Position numbers and translations under genes: made by a program. This document shows, one piece after another, positions 1 to 8,883 of a stretch of DNA of 64,000 bases; the stretch's first letter is position 1; the number at the start of each line of letters is the position of its first letter. This DNA is from Streptomyces sp. NBC_01341 (lineage in GTDB: Bacteria; Actinomycetota; Actinomycetes; Streptomycetales; Streptomycetaceae): the NCBI RefSeq assembly GCF_035946055.1, contig NZ_CP108364.1, positions 4,588,001-4,652,000 on the forward strand. The letters run 5' to 3'. The notes under the pieces were generated by a model. That model saw only the letters and a program-made list of their open reading frames with translations. It had not been told where the DNA came from and did no database searches.

Positions 1-436
1 CCTGCTGGCGGGCCGCGAGATGCTCGAACCCGCCGAGCTGATCGGCTTCGTCCGCGTGCCGCTGCTGCACGCCCCCCAGGTGTTCCTCAAGGCGACCGGC
101 CGCACCGGCCCCGGCCGGGCCACGGCCTCCGTCGCGATCGTCCTGGACCCCGCCCGGCGGGGCGTGCGCTGCGCGGTCGGCGCGATCGCCCCGATGCCGC
201 TGCGGCCCCTGGAGGCCGAACGCTGGATCGCCTCCCTGATCGACTGGGACGGCGAACGCGGCCTGGCCCCCGACGCGCTGGCCGCCTTCGGCGAGTACGT
301 GGCGGCGGCCTGCATTCCCGACCATGAACCACCGGACGACGGGGGAGAAGCGCCCGCGCTGTCGCCCGCCGTCCTGCACCTGCGGCGCACGGTCGCCGCG
401 CTCGCCCGACGCGCGCTGGGGAGGGCACTGTCGTGA
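1..436 (+). CDS. Xanthine dehydrogenase-type FAD-binding subunit, C-terminal part
   Basis: The reading frame is open from base 2, so the gene begins outside the window and only about 144 codons are present. The visible part resembles the C-terminal domain of the FAD-binding (CoxM/XdhB-like) subunit of molybdenum hydroxylases, with a conserved AIAPMPLRPLEAE stretch of the kind found in that domain. The subunit would pass electrons from the 2Fe-2S clusters to FAD and then NAD or oxygen. The assignment rests mainly on context: its stop overlaps the GTG start of the 2Fe-2S subunit by 4 nt (GTGA), and the molybdopterin subunit follows, giving the usual M-S-L order. An internal ATG at 20 is unlikely to be the true start. 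Confidence 0.75.
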   Translation, partial: LLAGREMLEPAELIGFVRVPLLHAPQVFLKATGRTGPGRATASVAIVLDPARRGVRCAVGAIAPMPLRPLEAERWIASLIDWDGERGLAPDALAAFGEYVAAACIPDHEPPDDGGEAPALSPAVLHLRRTVAALARRALGRALS

Positions 437-2067
437 GCAATGAGGAAAACCCCGGGCAGCGGCACGGGCAGCCCGACCCCTACGCCGGCTGGGAGCCGAC
501 CCCGCAGGGCGGTGAGTACGACGCGGAGGCCACCGCCTTCGTGCACCTTCCCCCGGAGGACTTCCCCGACCTCGGGGGCGACCCGCTGGCCGCTCCCGGG
601 CACAGCTACGTGCCGCCCATGATCCTCCCACTGACCCCGGCCGCCGGGCTCGACCCCGCGGCGACGGGCAGCTGGGTCCTGCAGACGCAGAGCCAGCAGG
701 ACCGCGCAGCCGAGCATGCCGCGGGTCAGGAGACCACGGCGGACGAGGTGCGGTGGCCGGACCCGAACCAGCAGCAGGAGCAGTACCAGCAGCCGTACCC
801 GGACACGTCCCAGTACGCGCAGACGTCGTCCACGACGGCCCACTGGAACTACACCGAGGCCGTGCACCCCGCCGAGCCCGAGCCGTCCCCCGAGCCCGCC
901 GGGCACACGGGCCAGTGGACGATCCCGGTCGCGGGCGGCGACATCCCTGAGGAGTCCGGCGAGTTCTCCGCCTCCGCGATGGCTTCGCAGTGGTACGCGG
1001 ACACGCCCCCCGCCACCCTTCCGGGCGGGGCCCCCGCACCGTGGGCTACGCAGGAACCGGTCCACGAGGTGCCGGAGTCCGCCGCCGCGGCCGAGGAGGT
1101 CCCCGAAGCGCCGCGGGAAGCCCCTGAGGCCCCGCAGGAGGCCGCGCCGACAGGAGAGACCGCCGAGGACGCCGGGGACGCCGTCCCGGCCCCGGAGGCC
1201 CCCTCGGGGGACGCGGAGACCCCCGGCGAGCCGGAGGAGACCGCCGACGCCGTCGGGGAACCGGAGACGGAAGCTCCCGCCCCCGACGCCGAGGCCGCCG
1301 AACACGCCCCCGAGCACGCTCCCGAGCACGCTCCCGAGCACGCCGAACACGCCCCCGTGCCCGCCGAGCACGCCCCCGTGCCCGCCGAGCACGCCGAGCA
1401 CGCTCCCGAGCACGCCGAACACGCTCCCGAGCACACCCCCGTGCCCGCCGACGAGCCGGCCGCCGCTCCCGTGGGCGCACCGAGCCAGCACCCCTCCGCC
1501 TCGTACGTCCTCCACGTGAACGGGGCCGACCGCCCGGTCACCGACGCCTGGATCGGGGAGTCGCTGCTCTACGTCCTGCGGGAGCGCCTCGGCCTGGCCG
1601 GCGCCAAGGACGGCTGCTCGCAGGGCGAGTGCGGGGCCTGCAACGTCCAGGTCGACGGCCGCCTCGTCGCCTCGTGCCTGGTTCCCGCCGCCACGACCGC
1701 CGGCAGCGAGGTCCGCACCGTCGAAGGGCTCGCGGTGGACGGCGAACCGTCCGACGTCCAGCGGGCCCTGGCCAAGTGCGGGGCCGTCCAGTGCGGGTTC
1801 TGCATCCCGGGTATGGCCATGACCGTCCACGACCTCCTGGAAGGCAACCACGCCCCCAGCGAGCTGGAGACGCGGCAGGCCCTGTGCGGCAACCTCTGCC
1901 GCTGCTCCGGCTACCGGGGCGTGCTCGACGCCGTGCGCGAGGTCGTCGCGGGCCGCGAAGCGGTGTCGGAGGCGGCGACGGGCACGCTGGACGACCTGGA
2001 ACCGCGCATCCCGCACCAGGCCGCCCCCGGTGAGGGCGGCGTCCAGCACGAGGGAGACGTCCGGTGA
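433..2067 (+). CDS. 2Fe-2S subunit of a xanthine dehydrogenase-type enzyme with long disordered N-terminus
   Basis: 544 aa. Residues from about 355 on form a standard two-cluster small subunit of molybdenum hydroxylases. The plant-type cluster ligands are C395, C400, C403 and C415. The second cluster uses C454, C457, C489 and C491 (QCGFC and CxxxCRC). It carries electrons from the molybdenum centre to FAD. The first 350 residues are Pro/Glu/Ala-rich, lack any recognisable fold and include E-H-A-P repeats. Usual family members are about 160-200 aa, so the extension is the oddity. Start GTG at 433 overlaps the preceding stop, indicating translational coupling. The gap to the next gene holds a CAC-repeat tract (2096-2115). 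Confidence 0.88.
   Translation: MSNEENPGQRHGQPDPYAGWEPTPQGGEYDAEATAFVHLPPEDFPDLGGDPLAAPGHSYVPPMILPLTPAAGLDPAATGSWVLQTQSQQDRAAEHAAGQETTADEVRWPDPNQQQEQYQQPYPDTSQYAQTSSTTAHWNYTEAVHPAEPEPSPEPAGHTGQWTIPVAGGDIPEESGEFSASAMASQWYADTPPATLPGGAPAPWATQEPVHEVPESAAAAEEVPEAPREAPEAPQEAAPTGETAEDAGDAVPAPEAPSGDAETPGEPEETADAVGEPETEAPAPDAEAAEHAPEHAPEHAPEHAEHAPVPAEHAPVPAEHAEHAPEHAEHAPEHTPVPADEPAAAPVGAPSQHPSASYVLHVNGADRPVTDAWIGESLLYVLRERLGLAGAKDGCSQGECGACNVQVDGRLVASCLVPAATTAGSEVRTVEGLAVDGEPSDVQRALAKCGAVQCGFCIPGMAMTVHDLLEGNHAPSELETRQALCGNLCRCSGYRGVLDAVREVVAGREAVSEAATGTLDDLEPRIPHQAAPGEGGVQHEGDVR
1300..1449 (+). repeat. In-frame E-H-A-P tandem repeats
   Basis: Imperfect 9-15 bp units encode runs of E-H-A-P, with interspersed V-P-A-E-H-A units, in the disordered part of the 2Fe-2S subunit. 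The repeats keep the reading frame. They look like slippage-driven expansion within a coding region, not a CRISPR or mobile element. Confidence 0.85.
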
Positions 2068-2149
2068 ACTCCGTGCCGTCCCCCGCACGACCGCTCACCA
2101 CCACCACCACCACCAGCCGCCGCAGCGGAGCGAACGACAAGGAGGCGGC

Positions 2150-4480
2150 GTGACCAGCGACGCAGCCACCGCGACCAGCACGCACACCACCCCGCAGGCC
2201 GAGGGCACCGCACCGGACCAGGAGCTGCCCGCGCACGGCCTGGGCGCGTCGCTGCCGCCCGCCGACGCCCGCGCCAAGACCGAGGGGACGTTCCCCTACG
2301 CGGCCGACCTCTGGGCCGAGGGACTGCTCTGGGCCGCGATGCTGCGCTCCCCGCACCCGCACGCCCGCATCCTGTCGATCGACACCTCGGCCGCCGCCCG
2401 GATGCCCGGCGTCCGCGCCGTCGTCACGCACGAGGACATCCCCGGGGACGGCGCTTACGGCCGCAGCGTGGTCGACCGGCCGGTGTTCGCCTCCGACCTC
2501 GTGCGCCACCACGGCGAGGCCATCGCCGCCGTCGCCGCCGACCACCCGGACACCGCACGGCTGGCAGCCGCCGCCATCGCCGTCGAGTACGAGGTGCTCG
2601 AACCGGTCACCGACCCCGAGAAGGCATTCGCCGCCGAGGCGCTGCACCCCGACGGCAACCTCATCCGCCACATCCCGCTGCGCTACGGCGACCCGGACAC
2701 CGTGGGCGAGGTCATCGTCGAGGGCCTGTACCGCATCGGGCGTCAGGACCCCGCCCCGGTCGGCGCGGAGGCCGGCCTCGCCGTCCCCCGGCCCGACGGG
2801 GGCGTCGAGCTGTACACGGCGTCCACCGACCCGCACACCGACCGCGACCTCGCCGCCGCCTGCTTCGGCCTGGACCCCGAGCGCGTCAAGGTCGTCGTCA
2901 CCGGCGTGCCCGGAGCCACCGGCGACCGCGAGGACCCCGGTTTCCAGATCCCGCTCGGCCTGCTCGCCCTGCGCACCGGCTGCCCGGTCAAACTGGCCGC
3001 CACCCGCGAGGAGTCCTTCCTCGGCCACGCCCACCGACACCCGACCCTGCTGCGCTACCGCCACCACGCGGACAACGAGGGCCGACTGGTCAAGGTCGAG
3101 GCCCAGATCCTCCTCGACGCGGGCGCGTACGCCGACGCCTCGTCCGAATCCCTGGCCGCCGCCGTTGCCTTCGCCTGCGGCCCCTACGTCGTCCCGCACG
3201 CCTTCATCGAGGGCTGGGCGGTCCGCACGAACAACCCGCCCTCCGGCCATGTGCGCGGCGAAGGCGCCATGCAGGTCTGCGCGGCGTACGAGGGCCAGAT
3301 GGACAAGCTGGCGGCGAAGCTGGGCATCGACCCGGTCGAACTCCGCCTGCGCAACGCCCTCTCCACCGGCGACATGCTGCCCACCAGCCAGACCGTGACG
3401 TGCCCCGCGCCGGTCGCCGAACTCCTTCGCGAACTACGCGACTTCCCGCTGCCGACCCTCCCGAAGGACGCCCCGGAGGACGACTGGCTCCTCCCGGGAG
3501 GCCCGGAGGGCGCCGGTGAGCCCGGCGCCGTACGCCGAGGGGTCGGCTACGCGCTCGGCATGGTCCACATGCTCGGCGCCGAGGGCGCGGACGAGGTCTC
3601 CACGGCCACGGTCCGGGTCCACGACGGTGTCGCCACGGTGATCTGCGCGGCCGTCGAGACCGGCCAGGGCTTCACCACGCTCGCCCGGCAGATCGTCCAG
3701 GAGACCCTGGGCATCGAGGAGGTCCACGTCGCGGCGGTCGACACCGACCAGCCCCCGGCCGGGCCGGCGACGCACGGACGTCATACCTGGGTCTCGGGCG
3801 GTGCGGTGGAGCGCGCCGCCAAGATGGTCCGGACGCAGCTGTTGCAGCCGCTGGCCCACAAGTTCGGCATGTCGACGGAGCTTCTCCAGATCGCCGACGG
3901 CAAGATCACCTCGTACGACGGTGTGCTGTCCACGACGGTGACGGAGGCGATGGACGGCAAGGAACTCTGGGCCACCGCCCAGTGCCGCCCCCACCCCACC
4001 GAACCCCTCGACGAGTCGGGCCAGGGCGACGCGTTCGTGGGCCTGGCCTTCTGCGCGGTCCGCGCGGTGGTCGACGTCGACATCGAGCTCGGTTCGGTCC
4101 GCGTGGTGGAGATGGCAGTCGCCCAGGACGTCGGCCGGGTCCTCAACCCGTCCCAGCTCGCCGTCCGCATCGAGGCGGGCATCACCCAGGGCATCGGCGC
4201 CGCACTCACGGAGAACCTCCGCACCGCGCGCGGCCTGATCCGTCACCCGGACCTCACCGGATACGCGCTTCCGACCTCCTTGGACGCACCGGACATTCGC
4301 ATCGTGAAACTGGTGGAAGAGCGGGACGTCGTCGCCCCCTTCGGCGCCAAGGCGGCATCCGCCGTACCGGTGGTGACCTCCCCGGCGGCCGTGGCATCCG
4401 CGGTGCGCGCCGCGACCGGCCGCCCCGTCAACCGCCTCCCGATCCGGCCCCAGGCCGCGGTGGCCGCCGCGAAGTCCTGA
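2150..4480 (+). CDS. Xanthine dehydrogenase-type molybdopterin-binding subunit
   Basis: 776 aa, the large (L) subunit of the xanthine oxidase family. An aldehyde-oxidase a/b hammerhead domain covers about residues 30-140, followed by the two molybdopterin-binding domains. The ETGQG motif that positions the cofactor is present near residue 505. GTG 2150 is chosen because AAGGAGG lies 4-5 nt upstream; an open frame from 2030 would add an implausible His-rich leader. The C-terminal region reads FGAKAASAVPVV where the family usually has a G-x-G-E motif carrying the catalytic glutamate, so that residue is not visible. The substrate cannot be inferred; it is probably a purine or other N-heterocycle or aldehyde. 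Third gene of the operon. Confidence 0.87.
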   Translation: MTSDAATATSTHTTPQAEGTAPDQELPAHGLGASLPPADARAKTEGTFPYAADLWAEGLLWAAMLRSPHPHARILSIDTSAAARMPGVRAVVTHEDIPGDGAYGRSVVDRPVFASDLVRHHGEAIAAVAADHPDTARLAAAAIAVEYEVLEPVTDPEKAFAAEALHPDGNLIRHIPLRYGDPDTVGEVIVEGLYRIGRQDPAPVGAEAGLAVPRPDGGVELYTASTDPHTDRDLAAACFGLDPERVKVVVTGVPGATGDREDPGFQIPLGLLALRTGCPVKLAATREESFLGHAHRHPTLLRYRHHADNEGRLVKVEAQILLDAGAYADASSESLAAAVAFACGPYVVPHAFIEGWAVRTNNPPSGHVRGEGAMQVCAAYEGQMDKLAAKLGIDPVELRLRNALSTGDMLPTSQTVTCPAPVAELLRELRDFPLPTLPKDAPEDDWLLPGGPEGAGEPGAVRRGVGYALGMVHMLGAEGADEVSTATVRVHDGVATVICAAVETGQGFTTLARQIVQETLGIEEVHVAAVDTDQPPAGPATHGRHTWVSGGAVERAAKMVRTQLLQPLAHKFGMSTELLQIADGKITSYDGVLSTTVTEAMDGKELWATAQCRPHPTEPLDESGQGDAFVGLAFCAVRAVVDVDIELGSVRVVEMAVAQDVGRVLNPSQLAVRIEAGITQGIGAALTENLRTARGLIRHPDLTGYALPTSLDAPDIRIVKLVEERDVVAPFGAKAASAVPVVTSPAAVASAVRAATGRPVNRLPIRPQAAVAAAKS

Positions 4481-4492
4481 CGTGTGATTCAC

Positions 4493-4506
4493 GTTGCACC
4501 TGCAAC
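4493..4506. promoter_or_regulatory. Short palindrome upstream of 4584 gene
   Basis: GTTGCA-CC-TGCAAC is a perfect 6-bp inverted repeat in the 103-bp gap after the molybdopterin subunit and about 80 bp before the next start. It could be an operator or a weak hairpin. A TACAGT -10-like hexamer lies downstream at 4537-4542. Neither is proven. Confidence 0.3.
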
Positions 4507-4583
4507 CCAGGGGTGCGGTCTGTCACCGGTGCTGACTACAGTGATGCCTGAAGTCGTGGCCGGCCGGATACGGGGAGGGTGCT

Positions 4584-5105
4584 GTGCTGCCGAGTGATGG
4601 AGTGAGCGCGGGACTGATGGCGGTGCCGGGCCTGGGAGTCACCACGGCGGCCGCCGCGGTCGAACTGGCCACGGAACTGACGTCGTTCACCAAATTCCGC
4701 AACCGCGTCGACGAGATACTGGCCGACCTCAAGAAGTCTCCCGCCGGAGCCACACAGCTCGGCGAAGACCCCATGGTGCGGACCCAGTTCGGCGGCGGCG
4801 CCAACCAATGGGCGGAAGCCGCAAGCCTGTTCGCGTCCTACCAGACGGTGATCACCGAGCTGGAAACGCTGTCCAAGTCGCTCTCGAACTCCATAGAGGG
4901 CATGAGCATCGCGGTCCTCGCCGCGCACAACGGCTACGAGAACCTGGACATCGACATCCGGCGCCGCATGCTCGCGATCTCGGACGACGCGAAGAAGCAC
5001 TACGGCGGCGAGTACGACCCGACGAAGCCGGCGAAGCAGAGCGGGGACTCGGGGCCGGAGGCGCCTGGGGCACCGGCGGACACCGCGGGCGTCGTGGGCA
5101 CCTGA
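4584..5105 (+). CDS. Hypothetical protein of ESX-associated locus
   Basis: 173 aa, not assigned to a known family. A hydrophobic Gly/Ala/Val segment covers about residues 8-30, a mainly helical region with regularly spaced Leu/Ile covers 30-140, and a Pro/Gly/Ala-rich tail follows. GTG 4584 is preceded by GGGGAGG at good spacing. It ends 44 bp before the WXG-type gene in the same orientation, so the two are probably co-transcribed. The helical make-up and position suggest a partner or small substrate in the ESX-type locus, but no W-x-G turn is clear. The function is inferred only from context. Confidence 0.6.
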   Translation: MLPSDGVSAGLMAVPGLGVTTAAAAVELATELTSFTKFRNRVDEILADLKKSPAGATQLGEDPMVRTQFGGGANQWAEAASLFASYQTVITELETLSKSLSNSIEGMSIAVLAAHNGYENLDIDIRRRMLAISDDAKKHYGGEYDPTKPAKQSGDSGPEAPGAPADTAGVVGT

Positions 5106-5149
5106 TGATGACCAACACCGGCATGACGCGGGGATAGACGGGGGCTGGG

Positions 5150-6610
5150 ATGGACCACAGGGAAGCAGGACAGGGCACACCGTTCGACAGCATGACGCAC
5201 GAGACCATGCTGGCCTGGCTGGACAAGGCCAACAGCGGTGCGATCCAGGGTGCGTCGGACCGGCTGCTCAGCGCGGCCACGGAGATCCGGAAGATCGCGG
5301 AGGACCTCAAGGTCCGCCCGCAGACGGTCGAGTGGAAGGGCGAGGGCGCCACGGCCTTCCGCACCTGGGGCGCGGACCTGGCCAACGCGACGCTGCGCCT
5401 CGGTGACTACAGCGAGGGCGCGTCGAAGTGGCTGGCCCAGGCCTCCGACGCACTCGCCTCGGCCCAGGTGGCCATCCCGCGCACCGACGCGGGGGCCCAG
5501 GCGAACCTGGACGCGGCGAAGGCCGCGCGCAACGACCCGGACGCCTCGGCGATCGAGAAGAAGTCCCTGGAGACGCTCCTGGCCGCCAAGGAGTCGAACC
5601 GCCAGGAGGCGGCTGCGGAGATGCGGAGGCTGGCACAGTCGTACCAGTTCTCGGCCTCGCAGATGGACGGCCTGGAGAAGCCGGTGTTCCCGCCGCCGCC
5701 CGGGGAGTTCGTTCCTGACCGCAAGGAAACCATCTCCGATGGCGAGACCTGGGGCTCTACAGGAAGCGGTCCCGGCGGACATTCGGGGTCAAGCAGGACT
5801 ACTTATGGTTCTTCCGCGTCGACATCTGATATCAACGGGGTTCTCGGATCTTCAATCCCTCATGGTCTTAAGGTGCCGGTCCACTCCGACACGCCCGTGG
5901 ATATGGAGATCGACGGGGTGGCGACTTTGCCACCAACTTCTTCCACCAATACGGTGACGCCGTCGGTGCCACCAACGACGGGCAACGCCGAAGGCGTCCT
6001 TCCGCCCCGCCTGATGAACACGCCCCGGCCCTTCGGGGGCGGTCCGATTCCGCTTCAGGGCCCGGTCGCGGGTGGAAAAGCGGTGTCCGGGCTTCGCCCA
6101 CCTGCGCTGCCTGGCCAGGGCGGACTGACTGCAGGCCCGGCGAGCAGACTGCCGCGTGAAGGAGGGATCATCGGAGGGCGTCCCGTTGCGCAAGCCACTG
6201 GACGGCCGGCCGGAGGTCTGCCCCGTGGCACGGTGGTCGGTGGCGAGGGATCGCACGCTGGTCGTGCACCCATGGGGAATGGTGCTGGGATGGGAGGCGC
6301 TGGAAGCAGCCAAAGTGGCATTGTCGGTGGCCGTCGCTTGGCTGGCGAGACCGGCGGTGTGGTGGGAGGGCGCCCTCAACCGCCTGGCCGTACGAGCGGG
6401 CGCCCGTTCACACCCGGGGGCACGGGCTTGGTGCGAAACGCCGCATCCTCGGAGGGCGGCCGTGGCGGCGGTGCCGGTGGTCGTGGCGTCTCAGTACAGC
6501 GGCCTGGCGAATCGCGTCGCGACGAGAGTGAGCGGCCGGACTACCTCGTTGAGGACGAGGAGACCTGGCAGCAAGGTGGCCGGCGCATCGTTCCGCCTGT
6601 CATCGACTGA
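5150..6610 (+). CDS. WXG100-like protein with long Gly/Pro-rich tail, putative ESX substrate
   Basis: 486 aa. Residues 1-130 form a helical hairpin with W62-K63-G64 at the turn, as in WXG100/PPE-type ESX substrates. Residues 190-460 are low complexity, with many G-G-R-P and V-V-G-G repeats. The C-terminus ends in an acidic, aromatic motif (DYLVEDEETW) followed by a basic patch and IVPPVID, a tail I recognise from other Streptomyces proteins encoded beside mycosins. Likely a secreted or envelope-associated EspI-like protein. From about 5760 the codon use turns less GC-biased, unlike the first 600 bp, suggesting recombination or fast divergence of the tail. The protease gene follows after 26 bp. 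Confidence 0.75.
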   Translation: MDHREAGQGTPFDSMTHETMLAWLDKANSGAIQGASDRLLSAATEIRKIAEDLKVRPQTVEWKGEGATAFRTWGADLANATLRLGDYSEGASKWLAQASDALASAQVAIPRTDAGAQANLDAAKAARNDPDASAIEKKSLETLLAAKESNRQEAAAEMRRLAQSYQFSASQMDGLEKPVFPPPPGEFVPDRKETISDGETWGSTGSGPGGHSGSSRTTYGSSASTSDINGVLGSSIPHGLKVPVHSDTPVDMEIDGVATLPPTSSTNTVTPSVPPTTGNAEGVLPPRLMNTPRPFGGGPIPLQGPVAGGKAVSGLRPPALPGQGGLTAGPASRLPREGGIIGGRPVAQATGRPAGGLPRGTVVGGEGSHAGRAPMGNGAGMGGAGSSQSGIVGGRRLAGETGGVVGGRPQPPGRTSGRPFTPGGTGLVRNAASSEGGRGGGAGGRGVSVQRPGESRRDESERPDYLVEDEETWQQGGRRIVPPVID

Positions 6611-6636
6611 TCAGTCAGTACCTGCAAAGGATTCAG

Positions 6637-8016
6637 ATGCCTAACAGCGGTACCGGAGTCGACCGTCGTCGAGTTGCAGTTTCCGCCCTGCTCGGAGGGC
6701 TCCTGGTGGGCCTCGTTCCTTCGACTGCACACGCGGATTCTGTTCGTTCGAACCAATGGCACCTGACAGCCATGAAGGCTGAGGAAATGTGGCAGACAAG
6801 CACCGGAAAGGGTGTAACTGTCGCTGTTATCGACACGGGTGTCGATTCTTCGAACCTGGATCTGCAGGGACAAGTCCTCGATGGCAGGGACTTTGCGTTG
6901 AGCGAAAAGGGTGACGAGCATACTGATCTTGGTACCCATGGCACCGGTATAGCTGCCTTGATTGCCGGAACTGGTGACAGTCGCCGTGGCGACGGCGCCT
7001 TCGGGCTAGCTCCTGGTGCAAAAATTCTACCGATCAGGGTCCCTGACAAGGCTCCCAACCTTGCGGCTGACATCAAGCAGTTCAACACCAATGTGCCTCT
7101 CGCAATCCGATACGCCGCTGATCAAGGGGCGAAGGTCATCAACGTCTCCTTGGCCATGAGTGAAGGGTCGGAGCAGTTGACCGATGCCGTGAAGTACGCA
7201 TTGGACAAGGGTTCTCTCGTATTCGCCGGCATGGGCAACGATGCCGAGAGTGTCAACGGGGTAAAGTATCCTGCTGCGACTCCCGGAGCCGTGGGTGTCG
7301 GCGCCATCGGCCAGGACCTGCGGAAAACCGACGAGTCGCAGTTCGGCCCTCAGGTGGATTTGTCCGCCCCAGGGGAAGACATGATTCACGCTTGCCCGAG
7401 TCAAACCGGTTTGTGCAAGTCTCACGGCACCAGTGACGCCACAGCCCTCGCCTCCGCCTCCGCCGCTCTCATCTGGGCCAAGTACCCCGAATGGACCAAC
7501 AATCAGGTCCTGCGCGTCCTGCTCAATACCGCAGGGGGACCCACGAGCGGGGCCGACCGTAACGACTACGTCGGCTATGGCGTCGTCCGTCCCCGCATCG
7601 CCCTGAAGACCCCCGGCGACCCCGGCCCCGCCGATGAGTACCCGCTCCCTGATCTGGCGGCAGCTGAGCCCTCGACACCCTCTGCCGCTCCGTCCAAGGC
7701 GGCCGGTGGTTCCGAGGAGAGTGGGGAGCCGGCTGTCGCGGCCTCGGCGGCCGATGACGAGGGCGGGAACACCGGTCTGTGGGTCGGGCTCGGCGTCGGG
7801 GCGGCAGCGCTCGTCGCTGCAGGGGTGGCTGTGGCAGTCGTCCGCTCCCGCAAGCGCAGCGCGGCCTCGGCAGCAGCACCCGCTGTGCCGCCCTACGGCT
7901 ATCAGTCCGCACAGGGACCTGCGCAGCCGCAGTATCCGGCCTACGGTCCGCCGACAGATGCTCCCCGTCCCCACAGGCATCATGACGGACCGCCGCTACA
8001 GGGCCCTGGCGTCTGA
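6637..8016 (+). CDS. Mycosin-like S8 serine protease, type VII secretion-associated
   Basis: 459 aa. An N-terminal signal peptide ends near residue 35. A subtilisin domain follows with the triad D66 (VIDTGVD), H101 (GTHGTG) and S266 (HGTSDAT), then a Pro/Ala/Ser linker. A transmembrane segment covers about residues 385-405, with a Pro/Tyr-rich cytoplasmic tail. This is the mycosin (MycP) architecture: a membrane-anchored protease facing outward beside ESX genes. The serine block reads GTSDATALAS, lacking the Pro of the common GTSxAxP consensus, though Ser is kept. Start ATG 6637 has AAAGGA upstream. The first 700 bp have lower third-position GC than flanking genes. Confidence 0.87.
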   Translation: MPNSGTGVDRRRVAVSALLGGLLVGLVPSTAHADSVRSNQWHLTAMKAEEMWQTSTGKGVTVAVIDTGVDSSNLDLQGQVLDGRDFALSEKGDEHTDLGTHGTGIAALIAGTGDSRRGDGAFGLAPGAKILPIRVPDKAPNLAADIKQFNTNVPLAIRYAADQGAKVINVSLAMSEGSEQLTDAVKYALDKGSLVFAGMGNDAESVNGVKYPAATPGAVGVGAIGQDLRKTDESQFGPQVDLSAPGEDMIHACPSQTGLCKSHGTSDATALASASAALIWAKYPEWTNNQVLRVLLNTAGGPTSGADRNDYVGYGVVRPRIALKTPGDPGPADEYPLPDLAAAEPSTPSAAPSKAAGGSEESGEPAVAASAADDEGGNTGLWVGLGVGAAALVAAGVAVAVVRSRKRSAASAAAPAVPPYGYQSAQGPAQPQYPAYGPPTDAPRPHRHHDGPPLQGPGV

Positions 8017-8228
8017 CGACCTGCCTCATGCCCGACTTGTGGTCGAATTCATACGTGCTGGCCGTGGCGGGTTGGGTGGGGAGGGTGGCTCCTTCGGGGT
8101 TTTCCCTACCGGGAACTGACTGCGCTCGCGTCTCGGGCCTCGTGTCCCGGCCCTCGGATCCCGAAGCTTGAATGTCGGGATCTGCGTCCCGCTCTGACCC
8201 CTGAAAGCGTGAATGGGTCCGTCTCGGA

Positions 8229-8256
8229 GCTCGGCCCCCGAGCTTCGGGGCCGAGC
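8229..8256. terminator. Hairpin terminator candidate after mycosin
   Basis: Perfect 10-bp stem GCTCGGCCCC/GGGGCCGAGC with an 8-nt loop, in the 402-bp gap between the mycosin and the next gene. It has no T-tract, as is common in Streptomyces. It probably ends the 4584-8016 transcript and separates it from the 8419 unit. No other gene is seen in the gap; a promoter for 8419 should lie in 8260-8410. Confidence 0.55.
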
Positions 8257-8418
8257 GTCGCGACACCCCTTCCCATTGGTCCGGTTACCTGTTGATGCGG
8301 GCGAAGTATGCATTGCTCCCGGCCCGCGCCTGTGAGAGCGAACCCGATAGCGTGAGTGCGTCAGTGAAGCCGGAGTTCGTGACTCCGGTGGCCTATACGG
8401 ACAGGTACGGGGAATTTC

Positions 8419-8853
8419 GTGACGTTCGACGCAGAATGGGCGGCCCTCCGCGCGGAGTCGACGCAGCGGGTCGACATGCGGCTCAACAGCATCCCGGCGG
8501 ACGGCGGCAGCGGCGGCGGGCCGAGCAGCGCCGACCTCGCCGTGAACCAGGACGACCTCGGGGCCATCGGGCATGACGCCTACGGTCTGCGGACCCGGCT
8601 CTCCAAGGAGGGGGACCACGCGCGCCCTTCTACCTTCGACGCGGCGATCGCGCTCACCAACGGCAACTTCACCAGCGGCTCCGCGCTGCTCAAGGTGCAC
8701 GACCGCTGGAACACGCACATGAAGACGCTGCTCGACGCGTGTGCGCAGATCTCGAACCACCTGGATTACACAAAGGCCGCGCATTCGAAGGACGACGTTC
8801 AGATCGGCGGCGATCTGATTTCCGTCTCCAAGCTCAACGATTACCTGAAGTAG
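8419..8853 (+). CDS. Small WXG-type helical protein of ESX-associated module
   Basis: 144 aa, soluble, with no signal peptide or membrane segment. An N-terminal helix is followed by a Gly/Ser loop, then helices with the pattern LLKVHDRWNTHMKTLLDACAQISNHLDYTK. It ends with a short Lys/Leu-rich tail. Its size, helical content and place 30 bp before a large WXG-type gene fit a small partner or chaperone of the neighbouring product, as ESX substrates often come in pairs. A canonical W-x-G motif is not present, so the family call is tentative. The start is GTG 8419. Confidence 0.62.
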   Translation: MTFDAEWAALRAESTQRVDMRLNSIPADGGSGGGPSSADLAVNQDDLGAIGHDAYGLRTRLSKEGDHARPSTFDAAIALTNGNFTSGSALLKVHDRWNTHMKTLLDACAQISNHLDYTKAAHSKDDVQIGGDLISVSKLNDYLK

Positions 8854-8883
8854 AGCCTGAAGCAGCGTCCGGGGAGTGCAGGA

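Noticed and set aside
1300..1449. Tandem repeats that could suggest a CRISPR array
   Set aside because: Repeat units are 9-15 bp, lack unique spacers and stay in frame inside the Fe-S subunit coding sequence.
2088..2120. CAC tract that could encode a His-tag-like run, suggesting vector contamination
   Set aside because: The surrounding sequence is native operon, and the strong ribosome binding site and GTG at 2150 place the tract in the untranslated gap.
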